Shown here piece by piece: positions 42,257-50,990 of a stretch of 64,000 nt of DNA (positions are counted from its first letter, which is position 1; each line of letters starts with the position of its first letter). The stretch is taken from positions 6,384,198 to 6,448,197 of the forward strand of contig NZ_AP023355.1 in assembly GCF_016865425.1 (NCBI RefSeq). The letters are read 5' to 3'. This DNA comes from Actinocatenispora thailandica (GTDB taxonomy: Bacteria > Actinomycetota > Actinomycetes > Mycobacteriales > Micromonosporaceae). Under the pieces are notes generated by a model. It was not told the DNA's origin and searched no databases. It was given only the letters and a program-made list of their open reading frames with translations. Both the position numbers and the translations under genes were made by a program.

Positions 42257-43261
42257 TCACAGGACCAGCCGGGCTCCGCCCCCGTGCCACTCCACTCGCG
42301 GCTGCACCGGCACCAGCGACGGCGCCGGCGCGGCCAGCGCCGCGGCCACCCGCTCGAACCCGGACAACGACCGCAACACCGCCACGGTCGGCGGCAACAT
42401 CCCCAGTTCACCCGCCGCGTGCCCGGCCAGCGCATCCGCCGGGCGCACCCACACCACCCGATCCGCCTCGCCGCCGACCTCCCGCGCGGTCTGCCCCGCG
42501 GGCAGCTCGGCCAGGAAGAAGAACGTGTCGTAGCGCCGCGGCTCGAACTCCGGCGTGATCCACCGCGCCCAGGCATGCAACAGGTCGGCCCGCATCGACA
42601 GCCGACGTCCGGACAGCAACTCGGACAACGAAACCCGACGCTCCACAAGAGACAGACGGGCCGCGGCCCAGTCCGCCGAGTCGACGTCGCCGACGAGCGA
42701 GTGCCGGTCCGCCCCGGCGAACAGCACGCCGGTCTCCTCGAACATCTCCCGCACCGCCGCGGCCACCACCTCGCGGGCGGTACGCACCTCGCCGGGCAGG
42801 CCGAGCAAGCGCGCCCAGGCCTGCGGGTCCGGCCCGATCCACGGCGAGCCGGTCGCCGCGGTGCCACCCCGCGGGCCGGCACCATCCCGCGGGCCGGCAG
42901 CATCCCGCGGGCCGGCAGCATCCCGCGGGCCGGCACCTTCCCGCGGGCCGGCACCATCCCGCGGACCGGCAGCATCCCGCGGATCGGTGCCGTCCCCGGC
43001 GCCGGCGTCCCCCCGCCGGTCGGCACCGTTGCCCGGATCGACGCCGTCCCGGGGGTCGACGCCACCGCCGGGGAAGGCGTACATCCCGGAGGCGAAGGGC
43101 ATCGTCGAGCGCCGCCGCACCAGGAAGGCCTCCGGACCACCCGGCGCGTCCCGCAACAACACCACGGTCGCGGCCCGGCGCGGCACCACCGGGGTACCGC
43201 CCTCGGCGTAGAACCGTCGGGCCTGCTCCGCCAACCCGGCGGGCATCGGCTGCGTCCACAT
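42257..43261 (-). CDS. Nudix-like hydrolase with an internal repeat insertion
   Basis: 334 residues; GAGGAGG precedes ATG 43261. The Nudix features are ATVVLLRD, AFPGGGVDPRD and REVVAAAVREMFEETGVLF, the helix carrying the metal-binding REx2EE residues. Nudix enzymes cleave nucleoside diphosphates linked to X. Between the Gly-rich strand and the Nudix helix lies an insertion of roughly 65 residues, much of it six-residue repeats of the type GPRDAA/GPRDGA, encoded by an 18-bp tandem repeat. The insertion sits inside the Nudix box, where relatives have a shorter loop. Homology to the RNase-like/CoA pyrophosphatase subgroup is only an impression. Confidence 0.85.
   Translation of the reverse strand: MWTQPMPAGLAEQARRFYAEGGTPVVPRRAATVVLLRDAPGGPEAFLVRRRSTMPFASGMYAFPGGGVDPRDGVDPGNGADRRGDAGAGDGTDPRDAAGPRDGAGPREGAGPRDAAGPRDAAGPRDGAGPRGGTAATGSPWIGPDPQAWARLLGLPGEVRTAREVVAAAVREMFEETGVLFAGADRHSLVGDVDSADWAAARLSLVERRVSLSELLSGRRLSMRADLLHAWARWITPEFEPRRYDTFFFLAELPAGQTAREVGGEADRVVWVRPADALAGHAAGELGMLPPTVAVLRSLSGFERVAAALAAPAPSLVPVQPRVEWHGGGARLVL
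42866..42995. repeat. 18-bp tandem repeat inside the Nudix gene
   Basis: The unit CCCGCGGGCCGGCAGCAT, or a one-to-two-base variant, occurs about seven times in succession. The period keeps the reading frame, so gains or losses would change protein length by six residues without breaking it. Confidence 0.85.
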
Positions 43262-43316
43262 GGGTACCTCCTCGCCCCGCCATGCTTGCACGGACCGCGT
43301 CCCGCCGTACCCGGGG

Positions 43317-44153
43317 TCAGAGCGCGCGGAGCCGACCGGGCCGGCCGGCACGGAGGCGTTCGAACGCCGCCGCGGTTTCGCCATCCGCCGGCAACAGCAC
43401 GACGAGCTGCTGCGCGTCCGCACTGGACAGTTCGAGAACCTCGCGGTGCCAGCGCAACTCGGTACCGGACGGGTGGTTGATCCGCAGCGGCGTCGACGGT
43501 GGCGGTAGCTGCCGGTTGGCCCGACGGGTGAACTCGGCACCGGCCAGCGGCGCCAGCTCGGCCCGGAACCACTCGGCGGTCCCGGCCGACGGGCCGAGCC
43601 ACAGGTCGAACGCCTGCTCGTCGGCCACCTGCCCCCAGTCGGCGAACACGGTGCGCGCGGCGGGATCGAGGAACACGTACCGGGTCAGGTTCGGTTCCGG
43701 CAGGTCGAGCAGGCCGGTGCCGTCCATCAGCAGCGCGAACCCGCTGGTGTGCGCGAGTACGTCACCGAGCCGGTTGGTGACGAGCGCGACACCGGGCTCC
43801 AGCAGCCGCAACGTGTCCAGCACCGTCGCCCGTACCTCGCGAGGCGGCGGCGCCGGGCGCTGGTGTGCGGCACAGGCACCACCGGTGATCTTGGCGAGGT
43901 AACGGAGGTGGGCGCGTTCGGCGGCGTCCAGGCTCAACCCGTCCGCGATCGCGTTGAGCACCGCGACCGACGGGTTCCGGTCCCGACCCTGCTCGATCCG
44001 GGTGAGGTACTCGACGCTGACGCCGGCCCGGGTGGCGAGTTCCGTGCGCCGCAACCCGGGCGCCCGGCGACGCGGCTGGTCCGGCAGGCCGAGGTCGGCC
44101 GGCCGGATGCTGTCGCGCTTCGCCCGGACGAAGTCCCCCAACGGTGTGCCCAC
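43317..44153 (-). CDS. XRE-family regulator with MmyB-like ligand-binding domain
   Basis: 278 residues from GTG 44153. The N-terminus (GDFVRAKRDSIRPADLGLP, then RRAPGLRRTELATRAGVSVEYLTRIEQGRDRNPSVAVLNAIADGL in part) is the helix-turn-helix of the MmyB-type family, and the C-terminal half (LVTNRLGDVLAHTSGFALLM, WFRAELAPLAG) is its PAS-like ligand-binding domain. It is divergent from an FMN reductase gene, a pairing common in actinomycetes, and likely regulates it. The ligand is unknown. Confidence 0.92.
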   Translation of the reverse strand: MGTPLGDFVRAKRDSIRPADLGLPDQPRRRAPGLRRTELATRAGVSVEYLTRIEQGRDRNPSVAVLNAIADGLSLDAAERAHLRYLAKITGGACAAHQRPAPPPREVRATVLDTLRLLEPGVALVTNRLGDVLAHTSGFALLMDGTGLLDLPEPNLTRYVFLDPAARTVFADWGQVADEQAFDLWLGPSAGTAEWFRAELAPLAGAEFTRRANRQLPPPSTPLRINHPSGTELRWHREVLELSSADAQQLVVLLPADGETAAAFERLRAGRPGRLRAL

Positions 44154-44255
44154 CCTCGGCAGCGTACCGAGCCGGGACCGGCGCAGCGTGGCCCTGCGAG
44201 GGCCAGCCTGATCCCGGCCTGGTTGCGGCGCCGGCGGGTGGCGAGCATCGACGGC

Positions 44256-44876
44256 ATGAACGAGAACACCACGCTTGCGGTCATCATCGGTAGCGTCCGG
44301 GAGGGCCGGTTCGGCCCGGTCGTCGGCGACTGGATCGCCGACCGGGCACGGGAGCACGGCGGGTTCGACGTCGACGTCGTCGACCTGGCCGGCGTCGATC
44401 TCCCGCTGACGCTGCCCGCCGTGTCACCGAAGGTCGCGGGCGACGACTATCCGTTGCCGGACGGGCTCCGGCCGATCAGTGCGCGGCTCGCCGCGGCCGA
44501 CGCGTTCGTCATCGTCACGCCGGAGTACAACCACAGCTATCCGGCATCGTTGAAGGCGCTCATCGACTGGCACTTCACCCAGTGGACGGCCAAGCCCGTC
44601 GCGTTCGTCAGCTACGGCGGCGCGGCCGGCGGCCGGCACGCGGTGTTGCACCTGGAGAACGTCCTGACCGAACTGCACGCGGTCACCATCCACGACGGGC
44701 TGTCGTTCCCCAACTACTTCACCAGCTGGCAGGACGGCCGGCCGAACGACCCGGCCACCGCGCGCTACGCCGACCAACTGCTCACCCAGCTCTCCTGGTG
44801 GTCGACCGCCCTCCGTAGGGCGCGAAGCACCGCGCCCTACCCGATGCCCGGCAGCCCGGCCCTCGCCCCCGCCTGA
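44256..44876 (+). CDS. NADPH-dependent FMN reductase family protein
   Basis: 206 residues. The flavodoxin-like fold shows GSVREGRFGPVVGDW (the FMN phosphate loop), TPEYNHSYPASLKALIDW and SYGGAAGGRHAVLHL, matching NAD(P)H:FMN/quinone reductases such as chromate- or azo-reductase relatives. It moves electrons from NAD(P)H to flavin or quinones in the cytoplasm. It is divergent from the MmyB-like regulator 102 bp away and convergent with the SDR gene. Confidence 0.93.
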   Translation: MNENTTLAVIIGSVREGRFGPVVGDWIADRAREHGGFDVDVVDLAGVDLPLTLPAVSPKVAGDDYPLPDGLRPISARLAAADAFVIVTPEYNHSYPASLKALIDWHFTQWTAKPVAFVSYGGAAGGRHAVLHLENVLTELHAVTIHDGLSFPNYFTSWQDGRPNDPATARYADQLLTQLSWWSTALRRARSTAPYPMPGSPALAPA

Positions 44877-44969
44877 ACCCGGCCGCGGCGGGCCGGCCCG
44901 CGCGCCGGCCGGTGACCGGGCCGGCCGCCCGCACCCGCCGCGCACCGGCGGAAGGTGCGTGCCGGGCCG

Positions 44970-45695
44970 TTACCAGGGGACGACGCCGTTGTCGTCGAAG
45001 AAGCCGCCGTTCGGCCCGTCGTCCGGCAGCGTGGCCAGCCGGATCGCGATCTGGGCCCCCTGCTCGGGCGTCCGCACGCCCCGGAACCCGTTCAGGTCGG
45101 TCGCGCAGAACCCCGGGCAGCCGGTGTTGATCAGGATGTCGGTGTCGGCCAGTTCCTTGACGTACTGCGCGGTCAGCGCGTTGAGGAACGTCTTCGACGC
45201 CGCGTACGCGGCGGAGATCGGCCCGACCTCCGCCCCCGGCGTGGTCTGCAGCGTCAGCGAGCCGACGCTGCTTCCCATGTTCACGATCCGCGGCGACGCG
45301 GAGCGACGCAGCATCGGCAGCATCGCGTTGGTGACGCGCAGCACGCCGATCACGTTGGTCTCCACCGCCGCCCGGATGGTCTCGGCGGCCACCGTCGTCG
45401 GGGTCTGCGGCATCCCGCCGGTGATGCCGGCATTGTTGACCAGTACGTCGAGACCGCCCGCCTGGGCCTCGATCAGGTCGGCGGCGGCGGCCACGCTGGC
45501 GTCGTCGGTCACGTCCAGCGGTACGCCGAACGCGTCGGCGCCGGCGGCCCGCAGCTTCGCGACGGCTTCCTCCCGGCGCCGGTCGTCCCGGCCGCCGACC
45601 CCGACCCGCCAGCCGAGGGCGCCGAGGCCGGCCGCGATCTCGTACCCGATGCCCTTGTTCGCGCCGGTCACCAGCGCGATCGTCGATTCGCTCAT
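44970..45695 (-). CDS. short-chain dehydrogenase/reductase
   Basis: 241 residues. The cofactor motif TGANKGIGYEIA is near residue 10, NNAG is at about residues 90-93, the catalytic serine lies in NMGSSVGSL, and Tyr-x-x-x-Lys is AYAASKT; the tetrad is complete. GGRD after strand 2 favours NADPH. It is divergent from a LysR regulator with a T-N11-A palindrome between them, so its expression is probably induced by that regulator. The substrate is unknown. Confidence 0.95.
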   Translation of the reverse strand: MSESTIALVTGANKGIGYEIAAGLGALGWRVGVGGRDDRRREEAVAKLRAAGADAFGVPLDVTDDASVAAAADLIEAQAGGLDVLVNNAGITGGMPQTPTTVAAETIRAAVETNVIGVLRVTNAMLPMLRRSASPRIVNMGSSVGSLTLQTTPGAEVGPISAAYAASKTFLNALTAQYVKELADTDILINTGCPGFCATDLNGFRGVRTPEQGAQIAIRLATLPDDGPNGGFFDDNGVVPW

Positions 45696-45749
45696 GGCTC
45701 GATCGTCGGTCGCTGCCGGTCCCGGCTCCAACACCGATCGGGTACCCGG

Positions 45750-45768
45750 CGATACCGCACCGGTATCG
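45750..45768. promoter_or_regulatory. LysR-type operator between the SDR and LysR genes
   Basis: CGATACCG (45750-45757) and CGGTATCG (45761-45768) flank CAC, a perfect dyad that contains T-N11-A, the LysR recognition pattern. A further GATACC at 45785-45790 lies nine bases before the lysR ATG and may be a secondary half-site or the -10 region. Confidence 0.75.
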
Positions 45769-45798
45769 ATCCCGGTCGGCACGGGATACCGTGGCGGC

Positions 45799-46647
45799 AT
45801 GGAGACGCGGGAGCTGCGGTACTTCGTCGCGGTCGCCGAGGAGTTGCACTTCGGCCGCGCGGCGCAGCGACTCGGCATCGCGCAACCGCCGCTGTCCCGG
45901 GCGATCCGCCAGCTCGAACGGCGGCTCGGCGCGACCCTGCTGGAGCGCTCCAGCCGCGCGGTCGCGCTCACCGAGGCCGGTGCCACGTTGCTGCGGGAGG
46001 GGCGGGCCGCGCTGGACGCGGTCGACGCCGCCGATCGCCGCACCCGCCGGGCCGCCCACGCGCCGGCCGGCGCCGGCCGCATCGTGCTCGTCACCAAGGC
46101 AGGCGCCGCCAGCGAACTGCTCGCCAAGCTGCTCGACGCGTACGCCGCCGAGCCGGGCGCGGTCGACGTCGACGTGGTGCTGTGCGGCCCCGGCGAGCAG
46201 GAACGGCTGCTGCGGACCGGGCACGCCGACGTCGGCCTGCTGCATCTCCCGTTCGACCGGATTGCCGGCCTGGACACCGAGGTGCTGCGGACCGAGGGGC
46301 AGGTGGCGGTGCTGCCGGCCGGGCATCCGCTGGCCGGCCGGGCGCAGGTACGGATGGCCGAGGTCGCCGCGCTGCCCGAGCAGCCGCTGCCGCGCTGGCC
46401 GGCCGACGACGGCAGCTATCCGGAGGGCCCCGGGCCGCGGATCCGGGACCACACCCAGCTGCTTCAGCTCGTCGCGCTCGGCCGAACGGCGGCGGTGCTG
46501 CCCGAGTCGGTCGGCGCCCACCTGCACGACGGTCTGGTCGCCGTGCCGGTGGTGGACGCCGCCGAGGTCACCACGGTCATCGCCTGGCCGCCGCAGACCC
46601 GTTCCCGCCCGATCGCCGCCCTCATCGACACCGCCACCCGCCTCTGA
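45799..46647 (+). CDS. LysR-family transcriptional regulator
   Basis: 282 residues. The N-terminal winged helix METRELRYFVAVAEELHFGRAAQRLGIAQPPLSRAI (shown in part) is canonical, with the linker helix to residue 90 and a periplasmic-binding-like effector domain after it. It is divergent from the short-chain dehydrogenase gene, its probable target, with a T-N11-A dyad between them. No ribosome site is clear before ATG 45799, in line with a short leader. Confidence 0.95.
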   Translation: METRELRYFVAVAEELHFGRAAQRLGIAQPPLSRAIRQLERRLGATLLERSSRAVALTEAGATLLREGRAALDAVDAADRRTRRAAHAPAGAGRIVLVTKAGAASELLAKLLDAYAAEPGAVDVDVVLCGPGEQERLLRTGHADVGLLHLPFDRIAGLDTEVLRTEGQVAVLPAGHPLAGRAQVRMAEVAALPEQPLPRWPADDGSYPEGPGPRIRDHTQLLQLVALGRTAAVLPESVGAHLHDGLVAVPVVDAAEVTTVIAWPPQTRSRPIAALIDTATRL

Positions 46648-46680
46648 CCCGCCCGCCGCCCGTCCCGGCCCGCCGTCGGA

Positions 46681-47064
46681 CTAAACCGACGGGTCGGTGC
46701 CGGCGGGACGCGGCGAGTCCTGGTCGGTGGCCGTGGCGGCGATGAGGTCGAGGAGACCGGGGAACCGCTGGTTGAGGTCCTCGGTGCGAAGCCGGCTGCG
46801 CCGTTCGAGCCCGTACTGCCGTTGGTGGAGCAGACCGGCTTCGCGGAGCGCCTTGAAGTGGTGGGTGAGGCTGGATTTCGGCCGGTCGAAGCCGAACCAG
46901 CCGCAGGGGTGGTCGAACTCGTCCGATTCCAGCAAAAGTTTGCGCGCAACGGTCATGCGCAGCGGATCGGCCAGCGCACCGAGCACCGTCTCCAGGCGCA
47001 GTTCCGCGGCGGCCGGCTCCGGAAGGAGGGGTGGCCGCTCGGTCTCGGTTGCAGCGTCGCTCAC
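46681..47064 (-). CDS. ArsR-family winged-helix regulator
   Basis: 127 residues from GTG 47064. VLGALADPLRMTVARKLL is the ArsR opening helix, and KSSLTHHFKALREAGLLHQRQ the recognition helix and wing. One cysteine (DHPCGWF) is present, too few for the classical metal site, so the signal is probably another small molecule or redox state. It is divergent from a drug-type exporter across a gap with a doubled palindrome and a well-formed promoter, so it most likely represses both. Confidence 0.92.
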   Translation of the reverse strand: MSDAATETERPPLLPEPAAAELRLETVLGALADPLRMTVARKLLLESDEFDHPCGWFGFDRPKSSLTHHFKALREAGLLHQRQYGLERRSRLRTEDLNQRFPGLLDLIAATATDQDSPRPAGTDPSV

Positions 47065-47079
47065 GAGCCCATCCTAGCG

Positions 47080-47135
47080 CCTTGTACGAAGATTCTCGTA
47101 CTGCTACGTTGCAGTACGACTTTTCTCGTACAAGG
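47080..47135. promoter_or_regulatory. doubled ArsR operator overlapping the exporter promoter
   Basis: Two copies of GTACGA-N6-TCGTAC lie at 47084-47101 and 47114-47131, 30 bp centre to centre. They are nested in longer perfect repeats: CCTTGTACGA/TCGTACAAGG (47080-47089 and 47126-47135) and TCGTACTGC/GCAGTACGA (47096-47104 and 47111-47119). The exporter promoter TTGTAC (47082-47087), 17 bp, TACGTT (47105-47110) sits between and inside them, and the last arm overlaps the ribosome site AAGGAGG. Confidence 0.88.
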
Positions 47136-47143
47136 AGGCTGGC

Positions 47144-48358
47144 GTGGCGGTGGTGAGCGAGGCCCCGACGCGGGCCGGGACGACCTGGCAGCTGGTCCGG
47201 GCGGCGTGGGCGGTGACGGCGGTGTTCGCGTTGTCGAACTCCCCGACCCCGCTGTACGTGTACTGGCAGCACGAGTTCGGATACTCCGCGGGGACCCTGA
47301 CGGTGGTGTTCGCCGCCTACATCGCGGGCCTGGCGCTGACCCTGCTGGTCGCCGGGCGCGCGGCCGACCGGTACGGCCGGAAGCGGGTCGTCGTGCCCGG
47401 GATCGGGGTCGCGCTGGTCTCGGCGATGCTGTTCGTCACCGCCGACGGCGTCGCGGCACTGATCGTCGCCAGGCTGCTGGTCGGCGTCGCCGTCGGCATC
47501 GTGGTGTCGGCCGGCATGGCCGCGGTGGTCGACCTGGGTGGCGAGCACCGCCGCCAGCTGACCTCGATGCTCGCCTCCATCGCGATGGTCTTCGGAGCCG
47601 GGCTCGGCCCGCTCCTCGGCGGTGTCGCCTACCAGGCGACTCCGCGGCCGGTGGGGTGGGTCTTCAGCGTCAACATCGTGCTGCTGGTCGTCGCCCTGCT
47701 CGGTTACGCGGGACTGCCCCTGGACCGCCCAACCGGGCGGCGGTCCCCGGGGTTCCCGTGGCCGCGCGTTCCGCACGTACCTGCCCCGAACCGGGTCCAC
47801 CTGTTCCGCGGCGCGGCCGTGTTCGCACCCGGGCTGACGGCCACCTCGTTCGTCCTGTCGCTGGGGCCGTCACTGCTGGTCCTGGCGGTGGGGAACACGT
47901 CGCCGCTGCTGGCCGGCGGCGCCGCGTGCGTGATGTTCCTCGCCGCTACCGGATCCCAGCTGGTGCTCGGTCGACTGGAGGTACGGCGCCTGTTCGGGCT
48001 CGGCGCCGCCAGCACGGTCCTGGCGATGGTCGCCGTGCTCGCGACGCTCGCGACCAGGAGCCCCGTCCTGTTCGTCGCGGCCGCCCTTCTCGCGGGCAGC
48101 GGGCAGGGACTCGGCCAGCTCGGCGGGCTGCGGCTGATCGCCCAGCACGTCGAGACCGACCGGCGGGCCGAGGCCAACGCGGCACTGAACATCAGCGCCT
48201 ACCTGCCCGCCGCAATCCTCACGGTGGCCACCGGCTACGCCGTCGGCAGGTGGGGCATGCAACCGGCGAGCGCGACCCTGGCGTCCGTTCTCGGCGCCGT
48301 CGGTCTGCTCCTCGGCCTGGCCGCCGCCCGGGCGACCGCCACCCGTGCTTCGCGGTGA
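47144..48358 (+). CDS. MFS transporter (12 helices), ArsR-controlled exporter
   Basis: 404 residues from GTG 47144 after AAGGAGG. About twelve hydrophobic helices are visible, with the MFS motif A between helices 2 and 3 (AGRAADRYGRKRVVV) and a central basic loop (about residues 195-220). The family includes drug/proton antiporters; the absence of sugar-porter motifs favours export. Divergence from the ArsR gene with a doubled operator suggests induction by a toxic substrate. Confidence 0.92.
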   Translation: MAVVSEAPTRAGTTWQLVRAAWAVTAVFALSNSPTPLYVYWQHEFGYSAGTLTVVFAAYIAGLALTLLVAGRAADRYGRKRVVVPGIGVALVSAMLFVTADGVAALIVARLLVGVAVGIVVSAGMAAVVDLGGEHRRQLTSMLASIAMVFGAGLGPLLGGVAYQATPRPVGWVFSVNIVLLVVALLGYAGLPLDRPTGRRSPGFPWPRVPHVPAPNRVHLFRGAAVFAPGLTATSFVLSLGPSLLVLAVGNTSPLLAGGAACVMFLAATGSQLVLGRLEVRRLFGLGAASTVLAMVAVLATLATRSPVLFVAAALLAGSGQGLGQLGGLRLIAQHVETDRRAEANAALNISAYLPAAILTVATGYAVGRWGMQPASATLASVLGAVGLLLGLAAARATATRASR

Positions 48359-48456
48359 CGCCGAGTTCGCCGCCGAGGGCATCGCCCACGTCGAGCGGAC
48401 CGGCGACGGCAACGGCCGGCGGTAACGGCCGGCGACGAACGTGGTGGCCGGTCCCG

Positions 48457-50037
48457 CTAGACGTGCGGCACGGCCGGGCCGGAAGACTCGCTGCCCCGGC
48501 GGATCAGCAGCGACAGCGCCACCGCGACCGCGGCGACCACGGCCGCCACGGTGAACGCCAGGTGCATCCCGTCCAGGAACGACAGGTTGCTGGCCTTGGT
48601 GATCAACATGGCGATCTCCGCCTTGGTACCCGGCGGCACCGGCGCGACCCCGCCGGCCACCGCGCCCTTCGCCGCGTCGACCTGCGCCGGCGTCAGCGCC
48701 GGCAGGTGCTGGTCGGTCCAGTGCCCGTTGAGCACGCTGCCGACCCGGGCGGTCATCACCGCGCCGAGCACGGCGGTACCGAGGGCGCCACCGACCTGCA
48801 TGGCGGCCTGCTGGACGCCGGACGCGACACCGGACAGCTGCACCGGCGCGTTGCCGACGATCACCTCGGTGGCGCCGACCATCACGACCGACAGCCCGAG
48901 GCCGAGGATGACGAACCACAGCGAGGTGAGCCCGGCGGAGGCGTCCATCGGCAGCCGGGACAGCCCGAACATGGCGATCGCGACAGCGGCCATCCCGGTG
49001 GCGACCGGGCCGCGTGGCCCGATCCGCCCGATCAGCGCCCCGGCGATGGGCGAGCCGACCACCATGCCGGCGGTCATCGGCAGCAGCCGGACGCCGGACT
49101 GGACCGGCGACAGGCCGTGCACCAGCTGCAGGTAGAAGGTGACGAAGAACAGCGAACCGAACATCGCGAACGCCATCAGGACCATCAGCACGGTACCGAC
49201 GGACAGCGAGCGGGAGCGGAACAGTCCGAGCGGCAGCAGGGGGTCCCTGGCGGTGCGCTCGCGCAGGATGAACAGCGCCGCGAACACCGCGGCACCGACG
49301 AACAGGCCGATGGTGCGCCAGTTGCCCCAGCCGAAGTCGGACGCCTTGATCACGCCGAACACCAGCGCGAACATCGCCACCGACAGCAGCGCGATGCCCG
49401 GGATGTCGGCCCGGGAGCCACGGTCGACCCGGTGGTTGCGGCCCAGCACGACCAGGCCGAGGATCAGCGCCAGCGCGCCGACCGGCAGGTTCACGAAGAA
49501 CACCCACTGCCAGTTGACGTGCTCGACGAGCAGACCGCCGACGATCGGCCCGGCCGCGGTGGACAGCCCGATCGCGGCACCCCAGATGCCGATCGCGATG
49601 TTCAGCTTCTCCCGCGGGAACGCCTCGCGCAGCAGGCCGAGCGCCGCCGGTTGCAGCAGCGCGCCGAACACGCCCTGCAGCACCCGGAACGCGATGATCA
49701 GGCCGATGCTGTGCGACAGCCCGATGATGCCGGAGCTGGCGGCGAACCCGACCACGCCGACCAGGAACATGCTCTTGTGCCCGAACCGGTCGCCGAGCTT
49801 GCCGGCGGTGACCAGGAAGACGGCCAGCGCGAGCAGGTAGCCGTTCGTGATCCACTGCAGGTCGGACAGGGATGCGTGCAGCGACTTGCCGATGGCCGGG
49901 TTGGCGATGGCGACGATGGTGCCGTCCAGCGCCACCATGATCACGCCGAAGGCGACGGCGACGAGGGTGGCCCACGGGCCCCCGCGGCCGGTGCTGCGTG
50001 CGGTCGAGATCGCCGTACCGGCCGCAGTGGTACTCAT
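48457..50037 (-). CDS. MFS drug exporter of the DHA2 (EmrB/QacA) family
   Basis: 526 residues with about fourteen hydrophobic helices. VALDGTIVAIANPAIGKSL is the DHA2 motif D1 in helix 1, GKLGDRFGHKSMF is motif A, and GGALGTAVLGAV near the C-terminus is typical of the 14-helix family. It should expel cationic or lipophilic drugs in exchange for protons. It is divergent from a TetR regulator with a clear operator between them, the standard arrangement for a repressible multidrug exporter. Confidence 0.95.
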   Translation of the reverse strand: MSTTAAGTAISTARSTGRGGPWATLVAVAFGVIMVALDGTIVAIANPAIGKSLHASLSDLQWITNGYLLALAVFLVTAGKLGDRFGHKSMFLVGVVGFAASSGIIGLSHSIGLIIAFRVLQGVFGALLQPAALGLLREAFPREKLNIAIGIWGAAIGLSTAAGPIVGGLLVEHVNWQWVFFVNLPVGALALILGLVVLGRNHRVDRGSRADIPGIALLSVAMFALVFGVIKASDFGWGNWRTIGLFVGAAVFAALFILRERTARDPLLPLGLFRSRSLSVGTVLMVLMAFAMFGSLFFVTFYLQLVHGLSPVQSGVRLLPMTAGMVVGSPIAGALIGRIGPRGPVATGMAAVAIAMFGLSRLPMDASAGLTSLWFVILGLGLSVVMVGATEVIVGNAPVQLSGVASGVQQAAMQVGGALGTAVLGAVMTARVGSVLNGHWTDQHLPALTPAQVDAAKGAVAGGVAPVPPGTKAEIAMLITKASNLSFLDGMHLAFTVAAVVAAVAVALSLLIRRGSESSGPAVPHV

Positions 50038-50191
50038 GCTGGGTCTCCCCCGTGCAGATGGATTGATGGTGGGCGGTCGGCGCGCGGCGAGCTGTCCCCC
50101 AAAGACACCCGTTGAACGGGCTGTGCCGCGCCGCGCTGCCGACGCCCGAGCCGCGCTCCCCCGCGCGACTCAACCCCCGCGACACAGCATA

Positions 50192-50208
50192 TTGTCAGTC
50201 GCTGACAA
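50192..50208. promoter_or_regulatory. TetR operator between exporter and regulator genes
   Basis: TTGTCAG-TCG-CTGACAA is a perfect dyad with 7-bp arms, in an AT-richer region between the divergent DHA2 exporter and TetR genes. Such 7-3-7 dyads with TGTCAG arms are common operators of actinobacterial TetR repressors of drug pumps. Confidence 0.8.
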
Positions 50209-50279
50209 GTGGCAATGTGAGACACATGACCCTGACGGCGGGGCCAGGACCGGTGACCATCGAGGAGGAGGTGGGTGCG

Positions 50280-50912
50280 ATGACGGAGTCGGCGGGGCTG
50301 CGCGAGCGCAAGAAGCAGCAGACGCGCGCGGCGCTGATCACGGCCGCCCAGCGGTTGTTCGCCGAGCAGGGGTTCGACGGCACCACCACGGACGAGATCG
50401 CCGCCGCGGCCGACGTGTCGCAGCGCACCCTGTTCCGGTACTTCGCCGGCAAGGAGGAGATGGCGCTCGCGCCGATGGCGGAGATGCAGGACCGGTTCAC
50501 CGAGGAGGTACGGCGGCGCCCGGCCGACGAGCCGCCGATGACGGCGCTGCGCCGCGCCGCCCGGGAGATGATCGGCGGCTTCGCCGGTGACGAGGAGGCG
50601 ACCGAGCAGCGCCGCCAGATCCTCGGCGCCACCATCGATCTGGTCAACCGCACCCCGGCACTGCTGGCCGAGAACCTGCGCCGGACCGTGGACCGCGGCG
50701 AGCGGCTGGCCCGGTTGCTCGCCGAGCGCGAGGGCGTCGACCTGACCGACGACCCGCGGCCACGGCTGGCGGTCACCACGTTCGACGGCGCGCTGCGGGT
50801 GGCCACCCTCAGCTCGTGCGACGCCGCCGCCATCGACCCGGTACGGATGGGTCAGGAGCTGGAGCGCTGCCTCGCCGCGCTGCCGGACATCTTCCAGCAC
50901 TGGCGTACCTGA
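50280..50912 (+). CDS. TetR-family regulator of the DHA2 exporter
   Basis: 210 residues from ATG 50280, preceded by GAGGAGG; an ATG at 50226 would add 18 residues but lies only 18 bases past the operator. TTTDEIAAAADVSQRTLFRYFAGKEEM is the helix-turn-helix (about residues 36-62). It is divergent from the exporter gene, and a dyad operator lies in the gap, so autorepression and repression of the pump are expected. Confidence 0.93.
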   Translation: MTESAGLRERKKQQTRAALITAAQRLFAEQGFDGTTTDEIAAAADVSQRTLFRYFAGKEEMALAPMAEMQDRFTEEVRRRPADEPPMTALRRAAREMIGGFAGDEEATEQRRQILGATIDLVNRTPALLAENLRRTVDRGERLARLLAEREGVDLTDDPRPRLAVTTFDGALRVATLSSCDAAAIDPVRMGQELERCLAALPDIFQHWRT

Positions 50913-50990
50913 CCGGCGCGGCCGATCGGACCCGGGACGGACGGGGCCGCAGCGAACGGCACCAGCCCCAATCAGTCCACAGTGGACAAT

